Below, piece after piece: positions 8,431 to 20,838 of a DNA stretch of 64,000 nt. The notes beneath the pieces are model-generated. The model was not told the origin of the DNA and made no database searches. It was given only the letters and a program-made list of their open reading frames with translations. The first letter of the stretch is position 1, and each line of letters opens with the position of its first letter. This DNA comes from Sympetrum striolatum (Eukaryota > Arthropoda > Insecta > Odonata > Libellulidae): assembly GCA_947579665.1 (NCBI GenBank), contig OX388341.1:5570752-5634751 (forward strand), given 5' to 3'. A program made the position numbers and the translations under genes.

Positions 8431-10030
8431 AACAAATAGAAAATTTCCTCAAAATTTGGATAGATCTCGTCAAAAAAATTTAAATGAGAAAAATGTTTAC
8501 TATTTTTGTTCAATATTTAGCAATATATTGAAAAAAAACCTGAAAATACACATATAATTTTCGAGTTTTCGACGTTTTTTGGGTTAAGTGATTCGATAAA
8601 TGGAATATTTCTAACGAATATTTTTAGGTCTCTTCAAAAGCATTAACTTTATTCCAACGTTGACTAGTTTTGCTCAATTTTGACGAATTAACTAAGAATA
8701 CTTAAATTTCACCGATTTTTTTTCGAGATTTCGACGTTTTTTGTGTTAACCGCTGAAACAATTGAATATTTCTTCTTTATTTGGATAGATCTCTTTTAAA
8801 GAACTTTCAAATAAGTCAAAAGTTTAGTAGTTTTGGCAAATATTTAGCATAATATTGCAAAAAACCTGAAATTTCACAGAATGTTTTCGAGTTTTCGATG
8901 TTTTAAGTTTTAATTCCTAAGGAAAATTAAATACTTCTAGTAAATATGGATAGATCATTTCAAAACCTTTAAATAGAGTCCCAAGTTGACTAGGTTTGCT
9001 TAAGTTTTAGCAAAATATGACCAAAAACCATAAATTTTACCAATATATTTCGAGTTCTCCACGTTTTTTGAGTTATCTGCAAAGATAAAAATAAATATTT
9101 CTGCTAAATAAGGAAAACCTTTCCACAACCTTTAAATTGTGTCTTAAGTTGACTAGTTTTGCTCAATAGTTTGCAAAATATGGCCAAAAAACTGAAATTT
9201 CACCTATATTTTTTGAGTTTTTGACGTTATTTTGATTTACTGCTGCGAAAAATTAAATATTTCTACTTAATTTTGAGAGATTTCGTCTAAAGCATTAAAA
9301 TTAATCCAAAAATAATTTATGTTGCTCAATTTTCAAACAAACAATTCAAACAAACAAGATATGCCAAAAAAATGAAAATTCAGAAATATTTTTCAGATTT
9401 TGAAGTTTTTTGGATTAACTGCTAGAAAAAAATGTACCATTTCTTCTGAATTTGGATAGATATCGTCGAAACAATTAAGATGAATCCATAGTAAATAGTT
9501 TCGCTCAATACTTGGCAAATGATGGCAAAAACCTGAAATTTCACCTATATTTTTGGTGTTTCCGACCCTTTTTTGGTTAACTGCTAAGATAAATTGAAGA
9601 TTTCATCTAAATTTCGACAGATCTCGTTTAAAAAATTAAAATGAATAAAAAGTTGACTAGTTTTGCTCAATATTTAGCAAAATATGGAAAATAACCTTAA
9701 ATTACAACGATTTTTTCGAGTTTTCGACGTTTTATGGGTAAACTGCTTCGAAAAATTGAATCTTTCTCTAATATTGTTATACATCTCTTCAAAAGCATTA
9801 ATACGAATCCAATGTTGACTAGATTCCTTCAATGTTTAGTAAAATATGGAAAAAAAACCTGAAATTTCACCGATATTTTTCGAGTTGTCGACGTTTTTTG
9901 AGTTATCTGCTAAAAAAATAATATATTTCTGCTGAATATGGATAGATCTCGACAATAACTTAAAGTTAAATCGAAAGTTGCCTAGTTTTGATCTCTTTTC
10001 ACTAAAATATGACCAAACACCTGAAAATTT
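8431..10030 (+). repeat. About 162-bp AT-rich satellite, roughly ten monomers
   Basis: The motif GACGTTTTTTGGGTTAACTG or its subtype variants recurs at about 8571, 8732, 8897, 9060, 9223, 9402, 9567, 9726 and 9889. Most spacings are 161-165; one is 179 because of an extra AAACAA-rich insertion near 9345. Each monomer also has GACTAGTTTTGCTCAATA and TTTAGCAAAATATGG. No gene is seen. Confidence 0.9.
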
Positions 10031-10560
10031 ACGGAGTATTTGACGTTTTGATAGATTACATTAATAACATTTATCTTGTGTTAATCATCTTTAAAAAATC
10101 TCGTTGAGATTTTCAACTGAAACCAAATTCGATTACATTAAGGATAGGAGCAAGGAAAAGTATGAAAAACTGCCTATTTTTTCGGATTTTCTGTAAATTG
10201 ATACGGAAAATCTAATTTTTATCTCAGATTTTGACTGACATTGATTTGATTATAAGGAGGAGTCCAAATTACAAATAGTATTTTTCGAATTTTAGAACAA
10301 ATCACTTCAACGAATGGAAACAATTCCAAAAAATGCCCCCTTTTTGCCGATTAAACCGTAAATTAAAAGATAAAAATTAAATTTGTTTTCAAACCTTTTG
10401 AAAATCTTATTAAGATCTTCAAAACTAGTCCAAATTCGATAAGGTTTTTCGAATTTTTTGCAAAATAAAGCCATAAAACAGTCAAATTACGTTAAAATGC
10501 CTAATTTAAGCCGAATTTTCGGTAAATTGCACTAAAAACTGAACTAAAAAGGTCTGGAGC
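10030..10560 (+). repeat. Leader segment, second copy
   Basis: Matches 5800-6355 closely, including the GGATAGGAGCAAGGAAAAG stretch and the ATAAGGAGGAGTCCAAATT stretch. It precedes a B-type array as in block 1. Non-coding. Confidence 0.78.
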
Positions 10561-10785
10561 ATAACACCAATATTCGTCCTCCCGGTATTCGACCACTCCG
10601 AGTTGATCTATCCGAATGGACATCTCAGAACTGTCCTCTTGGAATCGACCTCCCTTAATCGACATCGCGGAGTCAACCGTCTGGATTCAACCTCCCGGAG
10701 TCAACCTCCCGGAGTCGAACTCCCAGAATCAACCTCCCGGAGTCCACCTCCCGGAGTCGACCTCCAGGAGTTCAACAAATGGAAG
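10560..10785 (+). repeat. Truncated B-only 14-bp array
   Basis: The lead-in and about eight B-type units end at GAGTTCAACAAATGG (about 10768), where the sequence drops back into the leader segment instead of going on to A units. The same truncated arrangement occurs at 23301-23515. Confidence 0.85.
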
Positions 10786-11345
10786 CAATTCCAAAAAATG
10801 CCCCCTTTTCGCCGATTAAACCTTAAATTAAAAGATAAATATGAAGTTTGTTATCAAAAGTTTTAAAATTCTTGTTAAGATCTTCAAAACTAAATATCGA
10901 TCTATCCGAATCGACATCGCAGAACTGTCCTCTTGGAATTGACCTCCCGTAATCAACATCGCGGAGTCATCCTCCCGGAGTCGACCTCCCGGAATCGACC
11001 TCCCGGAGTCGACCTCCCGGAGTCGAGTCGATCTTACCGAGTTGTCCAACCGGAGTCAACCTCGGGTCAACGACTATTTGTCATCAACCTCTTGTCATTG
11101 ACCTCGTGCATTCGACCTCGGGTCATTGACCTTGGGACATCGACCTCGGGTCATTGACCTCGGGTCATCGACCTCGGGTCATTGACCTCGGGTCATCGAC
11201 CTTGGGTCATCGAACTCGGGTCATTGACCTCGGACCTTCGACCTCAGGTCTTTGACTTTGGGTCAATGACCTTGGGATTCACCCCTCCATTCATCGACGT
11301 TGGGTCTTAATTCTCAGGTTATATAACTCTTAGACCTTATTGACC
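10785..11345 (+). repeat. Partial leader plus 14-bp block 3 (B then A, + orientation)
   Basis: A partial leader (10785-10900) is followed by B units (10940-11040), a linker and A units to about 11270. The trailer then follows (TTGGGATTCACCCCTCC, ATTGACCTGC). This is a short version of the composite block. Confidence 0.88.
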
Positions 11346-14300
11346 TGCAAAAAAAGCAAGATTGTTCAATATTTCAAAATTCCTATTAAATGAAATCATT
11401 TCGCAGTTTATTGCTAGAGTTGAAATTAAATTATAAATGTTTTCTATATTTGCTCAATTTTTAGCAAAATATGCCCAAAAACATGAAATTTCACCGATTT
11501 TTTTCAGGTTTTTGATTTTAATTTGGTTTACTGCTATGAAAAATTAAAAATTTCTATTGAATTTTGATAGATCTCTTCTAAAGCATTAATATTAATCCAG
11601 CGTTGACAAATTCGCTCTATTTTGAACAAAATATGTAAAAAAAACTGAAATTTCACTGATATTTTTCGAAATTTCAACGTTTTTTGGGTTAATTGCTACA
11701 AGAAATCGACCATTTCTTCTAAATTTGGATAGATATTGGCAAAACAATTAAGATTAATCGATACTAACCATTTTCGCTCAATTATTGTCAAATATTTGCA
11801 AAACACGTGAAATTTCACCTATATTTTTCGCGTTTTCGACCTTTTTTGGGTCAACTGCTAAGAAAATTTGATAATTTCCTCTAAATTTGGATGGATCTCG
11901 TCAAAAAAATTTAAAAGAGAAAAAAGTTTACTATTTTTGCTCAAAATTTGGCAAAATATGGAAAAAAACCTGAAAATAAACCAATATTTTTTAGTTTTCT
12001 TCGATTTTTGGGTTAACTGATTCGATAAATGGAATATTTCTAACATATTTTTATAGGTCTCTTCAAAAGCATTAAAATTATTCCAACGTTGACTAATTTT
12101 GCTCAATTTTGAACGAAATATGTTAAAAAACTGAAATTTCACCAATTTTTTTCGAGATTTCGACGTTTTTCGTGTTAACCGCTGAAAAATTGAATATTTC
12201 TTCATTATTTGGATAGATCTCTTTTAAAAAACTTTCAAATAAGTCAAAAGTTTAGTAGTTTTGGCAAATATTTAGCATAATATTGCAAAACACCTGAAAT
12301 TTCACAGAATGTTTTCGGGTATTTTACGTTATTTGTTTTATTTGATAAGAAAAATTGAATGTTTCTAACTTATATGGATAGATCTTGTAAAAATCTTTAA
12401 ATTGAGTCCCAGGTTGACTAGTTTTGCTCATGTTTTAGCAAAATATGACCAAAAACCATAAAATTTACCTATATTTTTCGAGTTCTCCACATTTATTGAG
12501 TTATCTGCTAAAAATAAAAATTATATATCTGCTGAATTTAGTTAGATCTTGTATAAACCTTTAAATTGAGTTCTAAATTGACCAGTTTTGATCAATATTT
12601 AGCAAAATATGGCAGAAAACTTGAAATTTCGCCAATATTTTTCCAGTTTTTGACGTTTTTTGGGTTATTTGGTATGAGAAATTGAATGGATCTAATGAAT
12701 TAGTATATATCTCTTCAAAGTCATGAAAAGAATTCTAATGTCGTCTACATTACTTAAAATGTTAGCTAAATATGGCCAAAAACCTTAAATTTCACCGATA
12801 TTTTTCGTGTTTCGACGTTTTTTGGGTTTACTGCTAAGAAAAATTGAAAATTTCCTCTAAAATTGGATAGATCTTGTCAAAAATAATTGAAACGAGCACA
12901 AAGTTGACTAGTTTTCTTTCAATATTTAGCAAAATATGGCCAAAAACCTGAAATTACACCGAATTGTTTTAGTTTTCGACAATTCTTGGGTTAACTGATT
13001 CGAAAAGTTAAATATTTCAAACATATTTGTATAGATTTCTTCAAAAGCATTAATACGAATCCAATGTTGACTAGATTCCTTTAATTTTTAGCAAAATACT
13101 CCGAAAAACCTGTAATTTCAACGATAAATTTCGAGAATTCGACGTTTCTTGGGTTAACAGCAAAGAAATATTGAGTATTAGCAAAGAATTTGGATATATC
13201 TCGTCGAATGCATGGATATGAATCCAAGGTTAACTGGTATTTCTCCGTTTTTATCAAAAAGTGTCCAAAAACATGAAATTTGACCTATATTTTTCGAGTT
13301 TTCAAAGTTTTTTGGATATACCGCTAGGAAAAATTAAATGCTTCCACTTAAAATGTATATACCTCTTTAGAGGCACGAAAACGAATCTAATTTATGACTA
13401 GATTCCTTCAATGTTTAGCAAAATATTGCGAAAAACCTGTAATTTCATTGATATTTTTCGAGTTTTTGACGTTACATTGGTCTACTGCTACGAAAAATTT
13501 AAAATTTCTACTGATTTTTGATAGATTTTGTCAAAATTTCGTAAAAATGACAATTCAGTGATAATTTTCGAGATTTAAACGTTTTTTGGGTTAATTGCTA
13601 CAAGAAATCGACCATTTCTTCTAAATTTGGAAAGATATCGGCAAAACAATTAAGATGAATCGATACTAACTATTTTCGCTCAATAATTGTCAAATATTTG
13701 CAAAAAACCTGAAATTTCACCTATATTTTTCGCGTTTTTGACCTTTTTTGGATTTACTGCTAAGAAAAATTGAAAATTTCCTCAAAATTTGGATAGATCT
13801 TGCCAAAAAAAATTTAAATGAGAAAAAAGGTTACTATTTTTGCTCAATATTTAACAAAATATGGAAAAAACCTGAAAATAAACCAATATTTTCGAGTTTT
13901 CGACGTTTCTTGGGTTAACTGATTCGATAAATGGAATATTTCCAACGACTTTTTATATGTCTCTTCAAAAGCATTAAAATTATTCCAACATTGACTAGTT
14001 TTGCTCAATTTTGAACGAAATATGTGAAAAAACAGAAATTTCACCAATTTTTTTCGAGCTTTCGACGTTTTTTGTGTTAACCGCTGAAAAAATTGAATAT
14101 TTCTTCTTTATTTGGATAGATCTCTTTCAAGAAACTTTCAAATAAGTCAAAAGTTTAGTAGTTTTCGCAAATATTTAGCATAATATTGCAAAAAACCTGA
14201 AATTCCACAGAATGTTTTCGATGTTCTCGATGTTTTTTTCTTTTAATTCCTAAAGAATGTTAAATATATCTACTAAATATGGATAGATCATGTAAAAACC

Positions 14301-15425
14301 ATAAAATTGAGTCCCAAGTTGACTCGGTATGCTCAAGTTTTAGCAAAATATGACCAAAGACCATAAATTTTACCAATATTTTTCGAGTTCTCCACGTTTT
14401 TTGAGTTATCTGCTAAAAATAAAAATATATTTTTCTGCTGAATATGGAAAGATCTTTCCAAAACCTTTAAATTGAGTCCCAAGTAGTCCAGTTTTGCTTA
14501 ATATTTAGCAAAATATGGCAAAAAACCTTTCATTTCGCCTATATTTTTCGAGTTTTCGACGATTTTTGGGTTATCCGCTAGGAGAAATTGAATGGATCTA
14601 ATGAATTAGTATATGTGTCTTCAAAGGCATTAAAACGATTCTAATGTTGACTAGATTACTTATAGTTTTAGCAAAATATATCCAAAATCCTTAAATTTCA
14701 CCTATATTTTTCGTGTTTTCGACGTGTTTTGGGTTTACTGCTAAGAGAAATTGGAAATTTCCACTAAATTTTGATATATCTCGTCAAAAACATGAAAACG
14801 ATCACAAAGGTGACCCGTTTTGTTAAATTTCTAGCAAAATATGGCCATAAACCTTAAATTGCACCGATTTGTTCTAGTTTTTGACGTTTTTTGGGTTTAC
14901 CAATAGGAAAAATTGAATGCTTCCACTGAACTTTGTATATACCTCTTCAAAGGCATTAAAACGAATCTAATGTTGACTAGATTCCTGCAATTTTTGCAAA
15001 ATATGGCCTAAAACCTAAAATGTCACCGATATTTTTCGAGTTTTTGACGTTTTTTGGGTTTACTGCTATGAAAAATTGACACTTTCCTCTTAATTTGGAT
15101 AGATCTCGTCTAAACAATTAAAATGAGTACAGAGTTTACTATTTTTGCTAAATATTTAGCAAAATATGGAAAAAACCTGAAATTACACCGCTATTTTCGA
15201 GATTTCGATGTTTTCTGTGTGAACCGCTGTAAAAATTGAATATTTCTTCTTTATTTGGATAGATCTTGTTAAAAAGCTTTCAAATAAGTCAATCGCTTAG
15301 TAGTTTTTGCACATATTTAGCATATTATTTAAAAAAATCCTGAAATTTCACAGAATGTTTTCGAGTTTTCGACGTTTTTAGTTTTACTGCTACGGAATTT
15401 TGAATATTTCTACTTTATATGGATA
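11346..15425 (+). repeat. About 162-bp AT-rich satellite, about 25 monomers
   Basis: Subtypes follow the fixed order j, a, b, c, d, e, f, g, h, i with extra i-like units near 13140 and 13303. A shortened j-to-a spacing of about 110 bp appears at 13468-13578. The order then repeats from a to e, ending at the e-type monomer (ATATGGATA, about 15416-15426) where block 4 begins. No gene is seen. Confidence 0.9.
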
Positions 15426-16090
15426 GTGAATAAGAAGGTCTGTAGGATAACACCGATATTCGTCCTCCCGGTATTCGACCACTCCGAGTTCATCTATCCG
15501 AATCGATCTCATATAACTGTCCTCCCGTAATCGACATTGCGGAGTCAACCTCCCGGAGTCCACCTTTCGGAGTCTACATAATGGAGTTTTCCACCCGGAG
15601 TCGACCTCCCGGAGTCGACTCACGGGGTCATCCTCCTTAGAGGACGACTTCCTAGAGTTGACCACTTGGAGTTGACCTCGGTTCAACGACTTTTTCCCAT
15701 CAACCTCTTGTCATTGACCTCGGGTCATCTACCTCAGGTCATTGACCTCGGGTCATAGACCTAGGGTCATTGACCTCTGGTTATCTATCTCAGGTTATCG
15801 ACCTCAGGTAATTGACCTCAGGTCATCGACCTCGGATCATCGACCTCAGGTCATCGACCTCAGGTTATCAACCTCAGGTCATCGACCTCGGGTCATCGAC
15901 CTCAGGTCATCGACCTCGGGTCATCGATCTCGAGTTATCGACATCGGGTCATCGACCTCGGGTCATCGATCTCAAGTCATCGATCTCAGGTCCTTGACTT
16001 CAGGTCATTGACCTTGGGTTTTACCACTACAGTCATCGTCTTCGGGTCTTTATCCTCGGGTTATATATTATTTTTTAAAACTTATTGACC
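15426..16090 (+). repeat. 14-bp minisatellite block 4 (B then A, + orientation)
   Basis: The lead-in at 15426-15490 is followed by a degenerate B array with unusual units (GGAGTCTACATAATGG, GGAGGTCATCCTCC-like), a linker and A units at 15715-16010. The trailer (GGGTTTTACCACTACAG) leads into a j-type monomer. A perfect AGGTCATTGACCT inverted repeat lies at 15736-15748. Confidence 0.92.
15736..15748. promoter_or_regulatory. Representative AGGTCA inverted repeat, 1-bp spacer (nuclear-receptor-like)
   Basis: AGGTCATTGACCT is a perfect IR1 of the AGGTCA half-site. The same palindrome, with T or A in the centre, recurs in many A-type units, for example at 27877-27889 and 40096-40108. IR1 sites of this form are bound by the insect ecdysone receptor/USP heterodimer and other nuclear receptors. 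Binding here is inferred from the motif only. Confidence 0.4.
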
Positions 16091-19000
16091 TGCAAAAAAT
16101 AGAATGATTGTTCAAAATTTCGAAATGCCTACAAAATGAAATCATTACGGAGTTTAATACTACAGTTGAAATTAAATTTTAAATTTTTACCATATTTGCT
16201 AAGTTTTTAGCAAAATATGGCCAAAAACATGAAATTTCACCGATATTTTTCGAGTTTTTGACTTTATTTTGGTTTACTGCTATGAAAAATCAAATCTTCA
16301 TAGTGAATTTTGATAGATCTTGTCTAAAGCATTAAAATTAATCCAGCGTTGACTAATTTCGCTCAATTTTGAACAAAATGTAAAAAAAAAACTGAAATTT
16401 CTTTGATATTTTTTGAGATTTCGACGTTTTTTGGGTTAATTGCTCCAGTAAAACGACCATTTCTTCTTAATTTGGATAGATATCGACAAAACAATTAAGG
16501 TGAATCGATACGAACCAGTTTCGCTCAATAATTGTCAAATATTTGCAAAAAACCTGAAATTTCACCTATATTTTTCGCGTTTTCGACCTTTTTTTGGTTT
16601 ACTGCTAAGAAAAATTGAAAATTTTATCTAAATTTGGATAAATCTCGTCAAAAAAATTTAAATGAGAAAAAGTTTACTATTTTTGCCCAATATTTAGCAA
16701 AACGTGGAAAAAAACCGGAAAATACACCAATATTTTCGAGTTTTCGACGTTATTGGGTTAACTGATTCGATAAATGGAATAAATGTAACGATTTTTTATA
16801 GGTCACTTCAAAAGCATTAAAATTATTCCAACGTTGACTAGTTTTGCTCAATTTTGAACGAAATATGTTAGAAAACTGAAATTTCACCAATTGTTTTCAA
16901 GATTTCGACTTTTTTGTGTTAACCGCTGAAAAAATTGAATATTTCTTCATTATTTGGATGGATCTCATTTAAAAACTTTGAAATAAGTCAAAAGTTTAGT
17001 AGTTTTGGCAAATATTTAGCATAATATTGCAAAACACCTGAAATTTCACAGAATGTTTTCGAGTATTTTACGTTATTTGTTTTATTTGATAAGAAAAATT
17101 GAATGTTTCTAACTTATATGGATAGATCTAGTAAAAATCTTTAAATTGAGTCCCAGGTTGACTAGTTTTGCTCATGTTTTAGCAAAATATGACCAAAAAC
17201 CATAAAATTTACCTATATTTTTCGAGTTCTCCACATTTATTGAGTTATCTGCTAAAAATAAAAATTATATATCTGCTGAATTTAGTTAGATCTTGTATAA
17301 ACCTTTAAATTGAGTTCTAAATTGACCAGTTTTGATCAATATTTAGCAAAATATGGCAGAAAACTTGAAATTTCGCCAATATTTTTCCAGTTTTTGACGT
17401 TTTTTGGGTTATTTGGTATGAGAAATTGAATGGATCTAATGAATTAGTATATATCTCTTCAAAGTCATGAAAAGAATTCTAATGTCGTCTACATTACTTA
17501 AAATGTTAGCTAAATATGGCCAAAAACCTTAAATTTCACCGATATTTTTCGTGTTTCGACGTTTTTTGGGTTTACTGCTAAGAAAAATTGAAAATTTCCT
17601 CTAAAATTGGATAGATCTTGTCAAAAATAATTGAAACGAGCACAAAGTTGACTAGTTTTCTTTCAATATTTAGCAAAATATGGCCAAAAACCTGAAATTA
17701 CACCGAATTGTTTTAGTTTTCGACAATTCTTGGGTTAACTGATTCGAAAAGTTAAATATTTCAAACATATTTGTATAGATTTCTTCAAAAGCATTAATAC
17801 GAATCCAATGTTGACTAGATTCCTTTAATTTTTAGCAAAATACTCCGAAAAACCTGTAATTTCAACGATAAATTTCGAGAATTCGACGTTTCTTGGGTTA
17901 ACAGCAAAGAAATATTGAGTATTAGCAAAGAATTTGGATATATCTCGTCGAATGCATGGATACGAATCCAAGGTTAACTGGTATTTCTCCGTTTTTATCA
18001 AAAAGTGTCCAAAAACATGAAATTTGACCTATATTTTTCGAGTTTTCAAAGTTTTTTGGATATACCGCTAGGAAAAATTAAATGCTTCCACTTAATTTGT
18101 ATATACCTCTTTAGAGGCACGAAAACGAATCTAATTTATGACTAGATTCCTTCAATGTTTAGCAAAATATTGCGAAAAACCTGTAATTTCATTGATATTT
18201 TTCGAGTTTTTGACGTTACATTGGTCTACTGCTACGAAAAATTTAAAATTTCTACTGATTTTTGATAGATTTTGTCAAAATTTCGTAAAAATGACAATTC
18301 AGTGATATTTTTCGAGATTTAAACGTTTTTTGGGTTAATTGCTACAAGAAATCGACCATTTCTTCTAAATTTGGATAGATATCGGCATAACAATTAAGAG
18401 GAATCGATACTAACTATTTTCGCTCAATAATTGTCAAATATTTGCAAAAAACCTGAAATTTCACCTATATTTTTCGCGTTTTTGACCTTTTTTGGATTTA
18501 CTGCTAAGAAAAATTGAAAATTTCCTCAAAATTTGGATAGATCTTGCCAAAAAAAATTTAAATGAGAAAAAAGGTTACTATTTTTGCTCAATATTTAACA
18601 AAATATGGAAAAAACCTGAAAATAAACCAATATTTTCGAGTTTTCGACGTTTCTTGGGTTAACTGATTCGATAAATGGAATATTTCTAACGACTTATTAT
18701 ATGTCTCTTCAAAAGCATTAAAATTATTCCAACATTGACTAGTTTTGCTCAATTTTGAACGAAATATGTGAAAAAACAGAAATTTCACCAATTTTTTTCG
18801 AGCTTTCGACGTTTTTTGTGTTAAACGCTGAAAAAATTGAATATTTCTTCTTTATTTGGATAGATCTCTTTCAAGAAACTTTCAAATAAGTCAAAAGTTT
18901 AGTAGTTTTCGCAAATATTTAGCATAATATTGCAAGAAACCTGAAATTCCACAGAATGTTTTCGATGTTCTCGATGTTTTTTTCTTTTAATTCCTAAAGA

Positions 19001-20175
19001 ATGTTAAATATATCTACTAAATATGGATAGATCATGTAAAAACCTTAAAATTGAGTCCCAAGTTGACTAGGTATGCTCAAGTTTTAGCAAAATATGACCA
19101 AAGACCATAAATTTTACCAATATTTTTCGAGTTCTCCACGTTTTTTGAGTTATCTGCTAAAAATAAAAATATATTTTTCTGCTGAATATGGAAAGATCTT
19201 TCCAAAACCTTTAAATTGAGTCCCAAGTAGTCCAGTTTTGCTTAATATTTAGCAAAATATGGCAAAAAACCTTTCATTTCGCCTATATTTTTCGAGTTTT
19301 CGACGTTTTTTGGGTTATCCGCTAGGAGAAATTGAATGGATCTAATGAATTAGTATATGTGTCTTCAAAGGCATTAAAACGATTCTAATGTTGACTAGAT
19401 TACTTAAAGTTTTAGCAAAATATATCCAAAATCCTTAAATTTCACCTATATTTTTCGTGTTTTCGACGTGTTTTGGGTTTACTGCTAAGAGAAATTGGAA
19501 ATTTCCACTAAATTTTGATATATCTCGTCAAAAACATGAAAACGATCACAAAGGTGACCCGTTTTGTTAAATTTCTAGCAAAATATGGCCATAAACCTTA
19601 AATTGCACCGATTTGTGGGTTTACCAATAGGACGTTTTTTGGGTTTACCAATAGGAAAAATTGAATGCTTCCACTGAACTTTGTATATACCTCTTCAAAG
19701 GCATTAAAACGAATCTAATGTTGACTAGATTCCTTCAATTTTTGCAAAATATGGCCTAAAACCTAAAATGTCACCGATATTTTTCGAGTTTTTGACGTTT
19801 TTTGGGTTTACTGCTATGAAAAATTGACACTTTCCTCTTAATTTGGATAGATCTCGTCTAAACAATTAAAATGAGTACAGAGTTTACTATTTTTGCTAAA
19901 TATTTAGCAAAATATGGAAAAAACCTGAAATTACACCGCTATTTTCGAGATTTCGACGTTTTCTGTGTGAACCGCTGAAAAAATTGAATATTTCTTCTTT
20001 ATTTGGATAGATCTTGTTAAAAAGCTTTCAAATAAGTCAATCGCTTAGTAGTTTTTGCACATATTTAGCATATTATTTAAAAAAATCCTGAAATTTCACA
20101 GAATGTTTTCGAGTTTTCGACGTTTTTAGTTTTAACTGCTACGGAATTTTGAATATTTCTACTTTATATGGATAG
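16091..20175 (+). repeat. About 162-bp AT-rich satellite, second copy of the 4.75-kb segment
   Basis: From about 17045 on this repeats 12300-15425 at an offset of 4744-4749 bp with only scattered differences. The subtype order is the same. No gene is seen. Confidence 0.9.
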
Positions 20176-20838
20176 TGAATAAGAAGGTCTGTAGGATAAC
20201 ACCGATATTCGTCCTCCCGGTATTCGACCACTCCGAGTTCATCTATCCGAATCGATCTCATATAACTGTCCTCCCGTAATCGACATTGCGGAGTCAACCT
20301 CCCGGAGTCCACCTTTCGGAGTCTACATAATGGAGTTTTCCACCCGGAGTCGACCTCCCGGAGTCGACTCACGGGGTCATCCTCCTTAGAGGACGACTTC
20401 CTAGAGTTGACCACTTGGAGTTGACCTCGGTTCAACGACTTTTTCCCATCAACCTCTTGTCATTGACCTCGGGTCATCTACCTCAGGTCATTGACCTCGG
20501 GTCATAGACCTAGGGTCATTGACCTCTGGTCATCTATCTCAGGTTATCGACCTCAGGTAATTGACCTCAGGTCATCGACCTCGGATCATCGACTTCAGGT
20601 CATCGACCTCAGGTTATCAACCTCAGGTCATCGACCTCGGGTCATCGACCTCAGGTCATCGACCTCGGGTCATCGATCTCGAGTTATCGACATCGGGTCA
20701 TCGACCTCGGGTCATCGATCTCAAGTCATCGATCTCAGGTCCTTGACTTCAGGTCATTGACCTTGGGTTTTACCACTACAGTCATCGTCTTCGGGTCTTT
20801 ATCCTCGGGTTATATATTATTTTTTAAAACTTATTGAC
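20176..20838 (+). repeat. 14-bp minisatellite block 5 (B then A, + orientation)
   Basis: Near-identical to block 4 at an offset of 4749, including its odd B units. Differences are single bases, for example a change in the GACCTC unit near 20590. It lies between e- and j-type monomers as usual. Confidence 0.92.

Noticed and set aside
6400..11340. Telomeric repeat interpretation of the 14-bp units
   Set aside because: The units do not resemble TTAGG or TTAGGG-type telomere repeats. They are internal, paired with a second array and flanked by satellite on both sides.
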